Shown here: positions 18,855 to 26,602 of the stretch, piece after piece
Layout of the letters: each line of letters starts with the position of its first letter
Position numbering within the stretch: position 1 is the first letter of the stretch
Assembly: GCA_021783995.1 (NCBI GenBank)
Contig: JAJXTH010000019.1
Coordinates: forward strand, 1-47,004
Length of the DNA: 47,004 bases
Direction: 5' to 3'
DNA from: Pseudomonadota bacterium
GTDB lineage: Bacteria > Pseudomonadota > Gammaproteobacteria > Burkholderiales > Gallionellaceae
The notes under the pieces: model-generated
What the model was told of the DNA's origin: nothing
What the model saw: only the letters and a program-made list of their open reading frames with translations
Database searches by the model: none
Made by a program: the position numbers and the translations under genes

Positions 18855-20017
18855 TGCATATACTGACGTTCACTATCGGCTTTCTTCTTTTCGGACTGGC
18901 GTATGCCGCACCGGAAGACTCCCGCACGACGGAAGTTAAGCTCGCGAAGAGCCTGATCGACATCCACAACGACAGGCTCGACGTCGCGATGAACGAGGTG
19001 AACAGCGTGCTGCGCGAAAATCCAAACTACAAGCTGGCACAACTGGTCAAAGGCGACCTGCTGATGGCCAAGGCGGGCGCGATTTCGAGTTTCGGCAGCG
19101 CGCCGCATGCGCCCGGGGACAAGATCCAGGATTTGCGCGACGAGGCAAGGGTCCGGCTGTTGCGCGCGCAGTCACAACCCCAGACACAATACGCGCCCCG
19201 CTATCTCTGGAAACTGAGCGATGAACAGAAATATGCGCTGGTGGTGGATACCAGCCGTTCCACGCTGTATGTATACGAGAACGTCAGGGGTGAGCCCCGT
19301 TATGTGACCGACTTCTACGTGACCATAGGAAAACTCGGCACAGAGAAGCTCACTTCCGGCGATCAGCGCACGCCGATAGGCGTCTACTTCATCCGGACCA
19401 GCCTGCCGAAGAAACAACTCTCCGACATCTATGGCAGCGGCGCGTTTCCGTTGAGCTACCCGAACGAATGGGACAAGAGAAATGGACGCTCAGGCAGCGG
19501 CATCTGGCTTCACGGCACGCCCAGCGACACCTATAGCCGTCCGCCACGCGCGAGCAATGGCTGCGTGGTATTGAACAACAACGACCTGACAAGGCTCGCC
19601 CCCTATCTGCAGATCGGCATCACTCCCGTCATCATCACCAACAGGATGGCCTGGGACAGCAAACAGGACGATGCAGACCGGGCTGAACTGATGCACGAGA
19701 TCGAGCACTGGCGGCGCGATTGGGCAAGCCTGAACACCGATGCTTACCTCAAACACTATGCGCACAACTTTTCCAGTGAAGACGAAAATTACGCCGCCTG
19801 GGCCCGCCAGAAGAAGACCGTCAATGCAGGAAAATCCTGGATCAAGGTTGGCATCTCCGAGCTCAGCCTTTTCACCTATCCCGATCAACCCGACATGGTG
19901 GTGGTCGATTTCGTGCAGGACTACAAGAGCAACAACCTGTCGAACCACATGAAAAAGCGCCAGTACTGGGTCAAGAAAGACAACCGCTGGCAGATCATTT
20001 ACGAAGGTTCGGCATGA
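18854..20017 (+). CDS. L,D-transpeptidase (YkuD) with C-terminal NTF2-like domain
   Basis: L,D-transpeptidases cross-link peptidoglycan or attach proteins to it. The 387-residue product starts at ATG 18854 in a TGATG overlap with the upstream stop. It has a signal peptide (about 1-18, [10 protein letters not shown]), a short helical region, and a YkuD domain (about 127-262) starting [16 protein letters not shown]. Active-site pieces are [11 protein letters not shown] (His220) and RASNGCVVL, where the nucleophile Cys237 sits in SNGC rather than the common SHGC. The C-terminus (about 276-387) is an NTF2-like domain, like that of the preceding TPR protein. It is periplasmic, and overlaps the cyclophilin gene by four bases. 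Confidence 0.9.
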   Translation: MHILTFTIGFLLFGLAYAAPEDSRTTEVKLAKSLIDIHNDRLDVAMNEVNSVLRENPNYKLAQLVKGDLLMAKAGAISSFGSAPHAPGDKIQDLRDEARVRLLRAQSQPQTQYAPRYLWKLSDEQKYALVVDTSRSTLYVYENVRGEPRYVTDFYVTIGKLGTEKLTSGDQRTPIGVYFIRTSLPKKQLSDIYGSGAFPLSYPNEWDKRNGRSGSGIWLHGTPSDTYSRPPRASNGCVVLNNNDLTRLAPYLQIGITPVIITNRMAWDSKQDDADRAELMHEIEHWRRDWASLNTDAYLKHYAHNFSSEDENYAAWARQKKTVNAGKSWIKVGISELSLFTYPDQPDMVVVDFVQDYKSNNLSNHMKKRQYWVKKDNRWQIIYEGSA

Positions 20018-20583
20018 AAAAACTGATGATCTCGTTGTTCGCGGCGCTGCTATGTTTTGCGATGCAACCCTCCTATTCTTCAACTCAAGGCAAAAAACCC
20101 ATGGTCAAACTGCACACCAATTACGGCGACATCACGATAGAACTGGACGCCGATAAGGCGCCCGTCACCGTCAAGAATTTTCTCGACTACGTGAATTCCG
20201 GATTCTATGACAACACCCTGTTCCACCGCGTGATCGACGGATTCATGATACAGGGCGGCGGCTTCGAGCCCGGCATGAGGCAGAAGAAGACCAATGCGCC
20301 CATCGTCAACGAAGCCGCCAACGGTCTCAGGAACGACAAATACACGATCGCGATGGCACGCACCAGCGATCCTCAGTCCGCCACCGCGCAGTTCTTCATC
20401 AACGTGAAGGACAACGACTTCCTCAATTACTCCGCGCCCACGATGCAGGGCTATGGCTATTGCGTCTTCGGCAAGGTGGTCTCGGGCATGGATGTCGTGG
20501 ATGCGATCAAGAAGGTCAAGACCGGAAGCCAGGACATTCCGAGGGAAGACGTGATCATCACCAAGGCGGAAGTCATCCAGTAA
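20014..20583 (+). CDS. Cyclophilin-type peptidyl-prolyl cis-trans isomerase, exported
   Basis: The enzyme accelerates prolyl-bond isomerisation during folding. The 189-residue product has a signal-like start ([20 protein letters not shown]) before a complete PpiB-like cyclophilin domain beginning [16 protein letters not shown] at about residue 31. Motifs: [39 protein letters not shown] and [19 protein letters not shown]. The domain is closer to cytosolic PpiB in sequence, but the leader suggests export. An internal start at the Met of MVKLHTN (about 20101) would give the cytosolic form; the four-base ATGA overlap with the upstream gene favours the long form. Confidence 0.92.
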   Translation: MKKLMISLFAALLCFAMQPSYSSTQGKKPMVKLHTNYGDITIELDADKAPVTVKNFLDYVNSGFYDNTLFHRVIDGFMIQGGGFEPGMRQKKTNAPIVNEAANGLRNDKYTIAMARTSDPQSATAQFFINVKDNDFLNYSAPTMQGYGYCVFGKVVSGMDVVDAIKKVKTGSQDIPREDVIITKAEVIQ

Positions 20584-20594
20584 CAAGGGGCACA

Positions 20595-20678
20595 GAGTGA
20601 GGAGTGAGGATGAAGTTAAAGGCGATGCAGCGGTTGCGCCTCGCCCCTCAATCCTCAATCCTGATTCCTCAATCCCGC
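20595..20678. repeat. Dispersed inverted repeat forming the start of lpxH
   Basis: GAGTGAGGAGTGAGGATGAAG (first 20 bases 20595-20614) and, about 40 bases on, CCTCAATCCTCAATCCTGAT and TTCCTCAATCC are the two halves of a common proteobacterial intergenic repeat type (GTGAGGAGTGAGG ... CCTCAATCCTC). The repeat lies between the cyclophilin gene and the conserved part of lpxH and supplies the GTG start and first codons of lpxH. Confidence 0.6.
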
Positions 20679-21388
20679 ACACCCTGTTCATCTCAGACCT
20701 GCATCTGTCGGCCGACCATAGAGAGACGATGGCGGCCTTCGAGCGCTTCATCTCTGCCAAGGCGCACAGAGCGGAAGCGCTCTACATCCTGGGAGACCTT
20801 TTCGAATACTGGGCGGGAGACGACGATCTACACGATCCGTTCCACGCGCGCGTGATAAATGCGCTCAGGGACCTTGCCGACTCGCGCGTATATCTGATGC
20901 ACGGCAACCGCGACCTCCTGATGGGCAAGGAGCTCGCGGCAGCCTGCGGTGCCGAACTGCTCAATGATCCTGCGATGCTCGGCCTTTATGGCACACCGAC
21001 ACTGGTCACGCACGGCGACATGCTGTGCACGGACGACATCGAATATCAGCAGTTTCGCAGCCACGTGCGCTCGGCTGAATTCCAGAGTTCCTTTCTTGCA
21101 AAGCCGCTTGCAGAGCGCAAGGCCTACATCGAGGAACTGCGCAGACAAAGCGATGCCCAGAAGCGTAACAAGGGCATGGACATCATGGATGTCAACAGCC
21201 ACGCGGTCGAAAGCCTGCTGCGCGAACACGGCTATCCGCGACTCATACATGGGCACACACACCGGCCTAACCGCCACCTGCACGACGTGGACGGACATCT
21301 CTGCGAACGCTGGGTGCTGGGCGACTGGGACACGGAGGCAAATGCGCTGCGTGCAGATGCCCATGGCATCCGCCGGGAAACGCTTTAG
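20597..21388 (+). CDS. lpxH: UDP-2,3-diacylglucosamine diphosphatase
   Basis: LpxH cleaves UDP-2,3-diacylglucosamine to lipid X in lipid A synthesis, at the inner face of the inner membrane. The conserved protein begins TLFISDLHLSADH. Metallophosphoesterase motifs are SDLHL, GDLFEYWAGDDD, MHGNRDLLMG, THGDMLCTDD and HGHTHRPNRH. There is no ATG close to TLFIS; the only supported start in frame is GTG 20597, six bases after AAGGGG. This gives 263 residues, of which about 28 (including SILNPDSSIPH) are encoded by a dispersed repeat and look non-ancestral. It follows the cyclophilin gene by 13 bases. Confidence 0.92.
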   Translation: MRSEDEVKGDAAVAPRPSILNPDSSIPHTLFISDLHLSADHRETMAAFERFISAKAHRAEALYILGDLFEYWAGDDDLHDPFHARVINALRDLADSRVYLMHGNRDLLMGKELAAACGAELLNDPAMLGLYGTPTLVTHGDMLCTDDIEYQQFRSHVRSAEFQSSFLAKPLAERKAYIEELRRQSDAQKRNKGMDIMDVNSHAVESLLREHGYPRLIHGHTHRPNRHLHDVDGHLCERWVLGDWDTEANALRADAHGIRRETL

Positions 21389-21417
21389 ATCTTGCTATTC
21401 ACCTGGTTGAAATCTTG

Positions 21418-21457
21418 CTGTCACAGCCCGGCAACATCCCTGTGTCATCCTTGACGC
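21418..21457 (+). promoter_or_regulatory. Weak Pho-box-like direct repeats upstream of the plcP-like gene
   Basis: CTGTCAC (21418-21424) is a 6/7 match to the Pho-box half site CTGTCAT, and GTGTCAT (21442-21448) is another. Heptamers at an 11-base period (CTGTCAC, CGGCAAC, CTGTGTC, TTGACGC, each separated by four bases) run up to 21457, but the middle ones match poorly. The function of the downstream genes makes PhoB control plausible; the sequence evidence is weak. Confidence 0.25.
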
Positions 21458-21514
21458 ATGGGACTTCAACAGACTTTCCAAAATCCGGTAGATTCCGGAC
21501 ATACACATCCCAAC

Positions 21515-22285
21515 ATGGCCGCACAACAGGTCAGATCGATCTTCCTCTCGGACATACACCTTGGCACCAAGGCCTGTCAGGCAGGGCAACTGCTCGAGTT
21601 CCTGAAAACCTACAGCTCAGAACATCTGTTCCTGCTCGGCGACATCATAGACCTCTGGTCCATGAGCCGCGGCGGCGTGCACTGGACGCCCGAGCAGAAC
21701 ACCTTCGTGCAGAAGGTATTGCGCCGTGCGAGGCACGGCGAGAAGGTATACTTCATTCCCGGAAATCACGACGAGGCGATGCGCGAATACGCAGGCACTT
21801 CGTTCGGCGATGTGCTCGTGCTGTCCGAATACATTCACACCGCGAACGACGGGCGGCGCTACCTGCTGCTGCACGGCGACGCATTCGACCAGGTCACCCT
21901 GCACCACCGCTGGGTCGCGGTGCTAGGAGACATTTCCTACAACATTCTGGTGCGCATCAATGTCTATCTGTCATGGCTGAGGCGCACGCTGAAGCGGCCC
22001 GGATACTGGTCGCTGGCAGGCTATGTGAAGCGCCGCATCAAGACCGCGCTGACCTTCATCTTCAATTTCGAGGATTCCGTGATCTACCATGCACGTGAGC
22101 GCGGCCTGGATGGCGCGATCTGCGGCCATATCCACTGGGCGATGATCAAGGAGATAGACGGCCTGACCTACATGAACTGCGGCGATTGGGTAGACAGCTG
22201 CACTGCGATCGTCGAGCATCTGGACGGCCGCATGGAACTGATCAGATGGAATTCAGACGCTGGTCCGGGCAAGACCATTCCATGA
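21515..22285 (+). CDS. plcP: PlcP-like metallophosphoesterase (COG2908; LpxH-related)
   Basis: The 256-residue protein begins MAAQQVRSIFLSDIHLGT (start 21515; an in-frame ATG at 21458 is possible). Metal-binding motifs are SDIHLGTK, GDIIDLWS, PGNHDEAMREY, LLHGDAFDQV and ICGHIHWAMI. Two features separate it from LpxH and match PlcP, the phospholipase C-like enzyme induced by phosphate starvation in Sinorhizobium and marine bacteria: the central YWSLAGYVKRRIKTAL block and the C-terminal YMNCGDWVDSCTAIVEHLDG. PlcP converts phospholipids to diacylglycerol. It overlaps a GT4 glycosyltransferase by four bases, the typical plcP-agt arrangement. It would often be annotated as a second LpxH. Confidence 0.72.
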   Translation: MAAQQVRSIFLSDIHLGTKACQAGQLLEFLKTYSSEHLFLLGDIIDLWSMSRGGVHWTPEQNTFVQKVLRRARHGEKVYFIPGNHDEAMREYAGTSFGDVLVLSEYIHTANDGRRYLLLHGDAFDQVTLHHRWVAVLGDISYNILVRINVYLSWLRRTLKRPGYWSLAGYVKRRIKTALTFIFNFEDSVIYHARERGLDGAICGHIHWAMIKEIDGLTYMNCGDWVDSCTAIVEHLDGRMELIRWNSDAGPGKTIP

Positions 22286-23436
22286 AGATCCTCTTCATCT
22301 CCGACGTCTACTTCCCGCGCATCAACGGTGTATCTACCTCGATCGAGACCTTCAGGCACGAAATCGAAGGGCTGGGCCATACGGTTCACCTGATAGCGCC
22401 GGACTATGGAATGCCGAGCGATAACGAGTCTAACATCCTGCGCATACCGTCAAGGATAGTGCCCTTCGACCCGGAAGACAGGCTGATGAGCTACGGCGCG
22501 GTGATGGCGCATCTGCCAAGGCTGCGAGCCGAGCGCTACGACATCATCCACATACAGACGCCTTTCGTCGCGCATTACCTGGGCGTCAAGCTCTCGATGC
22601 TGCTAGGCATTCCCTGCGTGGAAACCTATCACACCTTTTTCGAAGAGTATCTGTACCACTACGTCCCCCTGGTTCCCAAAAACCTGATGCGCAAGGTCGC
22701 CAAGCGTTTCTCCCGTCACCAGGGGAACAGCCTGGACGGCATGGTCGTGCCCTCCCACCCCATGCTGCATGTACTCAAGCGATATGGCGTGACGACGCAC
22801 ATCGAGGTCATACCGACCGGGATCGAACCCGAGAGTTTTGTGGAAGGCGACCGGGCCGCATTCCGCACAAAACACGGCATCGCACAGGAAAGACCCGTGC
22901 TGCTCTTCGTGGGCCGCGTCGCTTTCGAGAAGAACATCGGATTTCTTTTGAGCGTGCTGCACCGGGTAAGGGAACACATTCCCGACGTGCTCTTCGTGAT
23001 CGCAGGTGAAGGCCCTGCGCAAAAGAACCTCAGGCATGATGTCGGGGAAATGGGATTGCAGGACAGCGTGATGTTCATGGGCTATCTCGACCGCCACAGG
23101 GAACTCAACGGTTGCTACAGTGCGGCCGACCTGTTCATCTTCGCATCCCGCACGGAAACGCAAGGACTGGTTCTGCTCGAAGCGATGGCTCAGGGAACAC
23201 CTGTGGTCTCCACCGCCGAACTCGGCACGAGAGACGTGCTGCAGGAAGGGCTGGGCGTTTTGATCGCAAGCGAAGAGCTGGACGATTTTTCGGGAAAGGT
23301 CGTGCATCTGCTAAGCGATGTGAATGCGCGCAGGTCTCTCGGCGAGGCAGGGCGCGACTATGCGCACACCTGGTCTGCGACGAAGCAGGCAGGGCGCATG
23401 ATGGAATTCTATCAGCGCTGCATCGGAAACAGCTGA
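22282..23436 (+). CDS. GT4 glycosyltransferase (Agt-like, probably forming glycosyl-diacylglycerol)
   Basis: The start ATG 22282 in an ATGA overlap gives 384 residues. The N-terminus MKILFISDVYFPRINGVSTS is the Rossmann start of GT4 enzymes that act on diacylglycerol or phosphatidylinositol. Later motifs are HIQTPFVAHYLGV, TYHTFFEEYLYHYVP, VIPTGIEPESF, LLFVGRVAFEKNIGFLL, VIAGEGPAQKNL and the EX7E region SRTETQGLVLLEAMAQGTP. Adjacency to the PlcP-like gene suggests it glycosylates the diacylglycerol released by PlcP, giving phosphorus-free glycolipids. The sugar donor cannot be told from sequence. It probably acts at the cytosolic face of the inner membrane. Confidence 0.8.
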   Translation: MKILFISDVYFPRINGVSTSIETFRHEIEGLGHTVHLIAPDYGMPSDNESNILRIPSRIVPFDPEDRLMSYGAVMAHLPRLRAERYDIIHIQTPFVAHYLGVKLSMLLGIPCVETYHTFFEEYLYHYVPLVPKNLMRKVAKRFSRHQGNSLDGMVVPSHPMLHVLKRYGVTTHIEVIPTGIEPESFVEGDRAAFRTKHGIAQERPVLLFVGRVAFEKNIGFLLSVLHRVREHIPDVLFVIAGEGPAQKNLRHDVGEMGLQDSVMFMGYLDRHRELNGCYSAADLFIFASRTETQGLVLLEAMAQGTPVVSTAELGTRDVLQEGLGVLIASEELDDFSGKVVHLLSDVNARRSLGEAGRDYAHTWSATKQAGRMMEFYQRCIGNS

Positions 23437-23463
23437 GACGGTGCGCGTCAACCAGGCATGGTG

Positions 23464-23492
23464 TTGACATCCATCTGGTTTTTGCCTAGTCT
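23464..23492 (+). promoter_or_regulatory. Sigma-70-like promoter of the Cus operon
   Basis: TTGACA (23464-23469), a 17-base spacer and TAGTCT (23487-23492) lie directly before ATG 23499. The predicted transcript start falls at or next to the start codon, so the first gene may be leaderless. No CueR-like or CusR-like box was recognised. Confidence 0.45.
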
Positions 23493-23498
23493 TCGATC

Positions 23499-23867
23499 AT
23501 GCTGACAGGAACAATACGCCGATTGGTCGCGGTCTTCTGCGTCGCGATGCTGGGGTGGAGCCAGTTCGCGGTTGCCTCCTATTCCTGTCCGCAGGAAGCG
23601 CCGAAGATGGATTCCCCGCACAGCATGCAGTCCGATTGCGCGGGCGACATGCATCGGAATCCTTCCCTGCTTTGCAAGGTGCATTGCGACAAATCCGCAC
23701 CCTCTTCCCATGCGCGAGATATTTCCGCGCCTGCTCTCGCCGTGCTTTATACGGCGATGCTCATTGAACAGCCCGAGCTGTTCGAAACCTCCGTTCACTA
23801 CCATCAGAACATTCTGGCGGGGGCCTTTCCGCCTCTGCGCATCCAGTATCAGTCATTCAGAAATTAG
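23499..23867 (+). CDS. Small exported Cys/His/Met-containing protein of a metal-efflux operon
   Basis: The 122-residue product has a signal peptide (about 1-26, ending QFAVA), a mature part with SYSCPQEAP, Met- and His-containing stretches (MDSPHSMQSDCAGDMHRN), LLCKVHCDK, and the C-terminal APALAVLY and PPLRIQYQSFRN pieces. Proteins of this pattern (CP motif, LC..HC motif, PPL.I.Y near the end) commonly stand at the head of copper or heavy-metal RND efflux operons in betaproteobacteria; their function is not defined. Four Cys and several His/Met residues fit metal contact in the periplasm. It precedes the TolC-family gene by 60 bases. Confidence 0.7.
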   Translation: MLTGTIRRLVAVFCVAMLGWSQFAVASYSCPQEAPKMDSPHSMQSDCAGDMHRNPSLLCKVHCDKSAPSSHARDISAPALAVLYTAMLIEQPELFETSVHYHQNILAGAFPPLRIQYQSFRN

Positions 23868-23927
23868 GTTCTTCAGGTGAATCTGCCGCCCATGGCGGCT
23901 ATTGTCGTTTACCTAGGAGTAGCCTTT

Positions 23928-25184
23928 ATGTCTATTTTCAATTCAAACCGGCTGATATTGAGAACATCGCTCGCCGTGCCATTGTTCGGATTCAGCCTAT
24001 TCAGTCATGCGCTGACTTTTGATGAGGCGCTGAGCCTAGCAGAATCGCAGGCGCCGCAGCTCAAGGCGCAGTCAGCAAAGGTCGCTTCCGCCGAGGCTTT
24101 GAAGCGGTCTGCCGGACGACTCCCTGACCCCAAACTTGAATTGGGCATCGAAAATTTACCGATCAACGGGGCGGATCAATACAGCCTGACGCAAGACCCG
24201 ATGACGATGCGAAAGATCGGTCTGATGCAGGAATTCCCAAACGAAGGGAAACGAAAGGCAGAAGCCGATGCAGCCCAGGCGAGCGCCGATGTCGCTGCGA
24301 CACAGATGCAGATAGAAAAACTGAATGTTCTGAAGGAAGCTGCTTCAGCGTGGATTGAACGCGATGCCATCGAGCGAGAGCTCAAACTTGTCGGTGCGCT
24401 TCATAAGGAGAACAGGCTTTTCGATGCGGCAGTGCGGGCAAAGATCTCATCCGGGAAAAGTTCTCTTTCCGATGGCCTCGTGCCCCGTCAGGAAGCAGTA
24501 GCGATCGATAATCTCGAGAGCGACCTTATGGCCCGCCGTTCGAAAGCGATTGCAGAGCTTGAGCGCTGGATAGGCAAGGCAGGCGATGAGCCGCTGCAGG
24601 GAGGTGTTCCGGACTGGCCTGTTGATCACGGGATGCTATCCCATGAACTCCATCGTCATCCGGAACTCATGCTGTTCGACTCCAGGCGCCGCGAACTCGA
24701 CGCCGAAGTAAATGAAGCGAAAGCGGACAAGATTCCGGATTGGGGAGTGGAGCTGGCCTATCAGCAACGCGCTCAGCAATTCGGCAACATGGCATCCATC
24801 CAGTTTACCTTCGCGCTTCCGGTGTTTCCAGAATCCCGCCAGAATCCGCGGATCGTTGCCAAAATGACTGAAAAGGAAGCACTTGATGCCGAGCGCGAAG
24901 CGACGGTCAGGGAGCACAATGCGATGCTCGAATCGGATATCGCCGAATATCAGCGCCTGAAAAACTCGCTCAAACGCCAAAAGGAAACGCTGCTTCCTCT
25001 CTCCGATGAAAAAATCAAACTGATTCTTGCCGACTGGAAGGCGGGCAAAGCGAGCCTTGCCGACCTTGCATCGGCAAGGCGGGAACGCATAGAGACAGAA
25101 CTCAAGGCCATCGAAATGGAAAGCAGCCTGAATCTTGTCGCGGTTCGCCTGCATTACACGAATTTTCCCGGAGCAATACCATGA
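23928..25184 (+). CDS. TolC-family outer-membrane channel of metal efflux (CusC/CzcC type)
   Basis: The start ATG 23928 (MSIFNSNRLILRTSLAV) follows TAGGAGT by eight bases and gives 418 residues with a signal peptide ending FSHA. The mature part opens LTFDEALSLAESQAPQLKAQ, the usual TolC-family beginning, has GRLPDPKLELGIENLP and IGLMQEFPNEGKRKAEADAA, and is helical with two repeated halves; LALPVF-like FTFALPVFPE appears in the second. It is the outer-membrane exit of the efflux system. The stop overlaps the adaptor gene by four bases. Confidence 0.9.
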   Translation: MSIFNSNRLILRTSLAVPLFGFSLFSHALTFDEALSLAESQAPQLKAQSAKVASAEALKRSAGRLPDPKLELGIENLPINGADQYSLTQDPMTMRKIGLMQEFPNEGKRKAEADAAQASADVAATQMQIEKLNVLKEAASAWIERDAIERELKLVGALHKENRLFDAAVRAKISSGKSSLSDGLVPRQEAVAIDNLESDLMARRSKAIAELERWIGKAGDEPLQGGVPDWPVDHGMLSHELHRHPELMLFDSRRRELDAEVNEAKADKIPDWGVELAYQQRAQQFGNMASIQFTFALPVFPESRQNPRIVAKMTEKEALDAEREATVREHNAMLESDIAEYQRLKNSLKRQKETLLPLSDEKIKLILADWKAGKASLADLASARRERIETELKAIEMESSLNLVAVRLHYTNFPGAIP

Positions 25185-26602
25185 CCAAAATTCTTTCCAT
25201 ACTCTTGCTATCGGCTTTTCTGCTCGCATCGATTTTTTTCTGGGGACACGAGAATAATTCCGGCGCTGCTGCAGAAAAACCTTCTTCCAGACAAGTCCTG
25301 TACTGGTATGATCCCATGCATCCAGAACAGCATTTCGACAAGCCGGGGAAGTCACCCTACATGAACATGGATCTGGTGCCCAAGCTTGCCGGTGAAGAAA
25401 ACAAAGGCATCAGGATAAACCATTCCGTTGTGCAGAACCTTGGCGTGCGATTGGCAAGAGTCGAACGCATCGCGCTTTCCACCGAAGTCGACGTATCAGG
25501 GCTGATCGGTTTCGACGAACGCGAGGTAGCCATCCTCCAGGCGCGAACAGGTGGATTCGTGGAAAAGGTATATGGGCTGGCACCGGGAGACGTCATTCAC
25601 AAAGGGGATGCAATCGTCGTCCTTTCAGCACCCGAATGGACGGCAGCCGGGAATGAGTTTCTGGCTGCACGAAGTGACCCTTCCCTCAAGGAAGCTGCAA
25701 TGGAGAGGATGCGTCTTTCAGGGTTGCCTGAAAGTGACATCAGAGAAATCGAAAAGCAAGGAAAGGCACTTTCCGCTTTTACGCTGCGCGCGCCCGTTTC
25801 CGGGGTGATCCAGTCTTTGGACATACGCCAGGGCATGAACGTATCTGCAGGGCAGACACTGATGCGCATCAATGGGCTTGCCAAGGTCTGGATGGATGCG
25901 GCCGTGCCGCAATCCCTGTCTGAAGCAGTTCATGCAGGCGATAAGGTGAGCGCGAAAATATTTTCGGGAGAGAGCATCGCTGGAAAGGTGGAAGCGGTCC
26001 TTCCTGTGATGGATGAGTCCAGCCGTAGCGTGAAGGTGAGAATATCGCTACCCAATCCTGATTTGAAATTGCGCCCGGGCGCATCCGTCCAGGTGAAGAT
26101 AGGCCATGCCGAAAACAAGACTGCGCTTGCCGTGCCGACCGAAGCGATCATCAGGACAGGAAAGAGAGCGGTCGTAATGATGTCCGAAGGCGGCGGCAGA
26201 TTCGTTCCGGTCGAAGTGAGTCTGGGTCAGGAAATCGGAGACAAAACGGTGATCCTGTCTGGCCTCATGGAAAATCAGGAAATCGCATCGAGCGGCCAAT
26301 TCCTGATCGACTCCGAGGCCAGCCTCTCGGGCGTCATGGCGCGCAGCATTCCATCTATGGCTGAAAAACGCATCGAAGTTACCGACGAGGCCGATGCGAC
26401 CATCGTAAAACTCTCAGGCAAAGAAGTCACGCTGAAGCATGGGCCATTCAAGTCCTTCGACATGCCGGCCATGACCATGCCCTATGCGCTTGCCAGCGCT
26501 CAAGTTGCCGATGGATTGAAAACAGGCGACAGAGTACATGTCAGACTCAGCAAGCATGGAGAGGATTATGTCGTCATTGAGATGAAAAAGGTGATGCCAT
26601 GA
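25181..26602 (+). CDS. cusB: Cu/Ag efflux periplasmic adaptor CusB with fused C-terminal CusF domain
   Basis: The membrane-fusion protein links the RND pump to the outer-membrane channel. The 473-residue product has an N-terminal anchor ([15 protein letters not shown]), a heavy-metal-binding motif ([21 protein letters not shown], about 44-68), barrel-sandwich and hairpin regions ([38 protein letters not shown]), and a C-terminal CusF-like metallochaperone domain (about 400-473). In that domain His420, Met431 and Met433 (LKHGPF, PAMTM) match copper ligands of CusF, while the position of the CusF Trp is Met428. The fusion removes the need for a separate cusF; none is present. Four-base overlaps link it to both neighbours. 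Confidence 0.9.
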   Translation: MTKILSILLLSAFLLASIFFWGHENNSGAAAEKPSSRQVLYWYDPMHPEQHFDKPGKSPYMNMDLVPKLAGEENKGIRINHSVVQNLGVRLARVERIALSTEVDVSGLIGFDEREVAILQARTGGFVEKVYGLAPGDVIHKGDAIVVLSAPEWTAAGNEFLAARSDPSLKEAAMERMRLSGLPESDIREIEKQGKALSAFTLRAPVSGVIQSLDIRQGMNVSAGQTLMRINGLAKVWMDAAVPQSLSEAVHAGDKVSAKIFSGESIAGKVEAVLPVMDESSRSVKVRISLPNPDLKLRPGASVQVKIGHAENKTALAVPTEAIIRTGKRAVVMMSEGGGRFVPVEVSLGQEIGDKTVILSGLMENQEIASSGQFLIDSEASLSGVMARSIPSMAEKRIEVTDEADATIVKLSGKEVTLKHGPFKSFDMPAMTMPYALASAQVADGLKTGDRVHVRLSKHGEDYVVIEMKKVMP

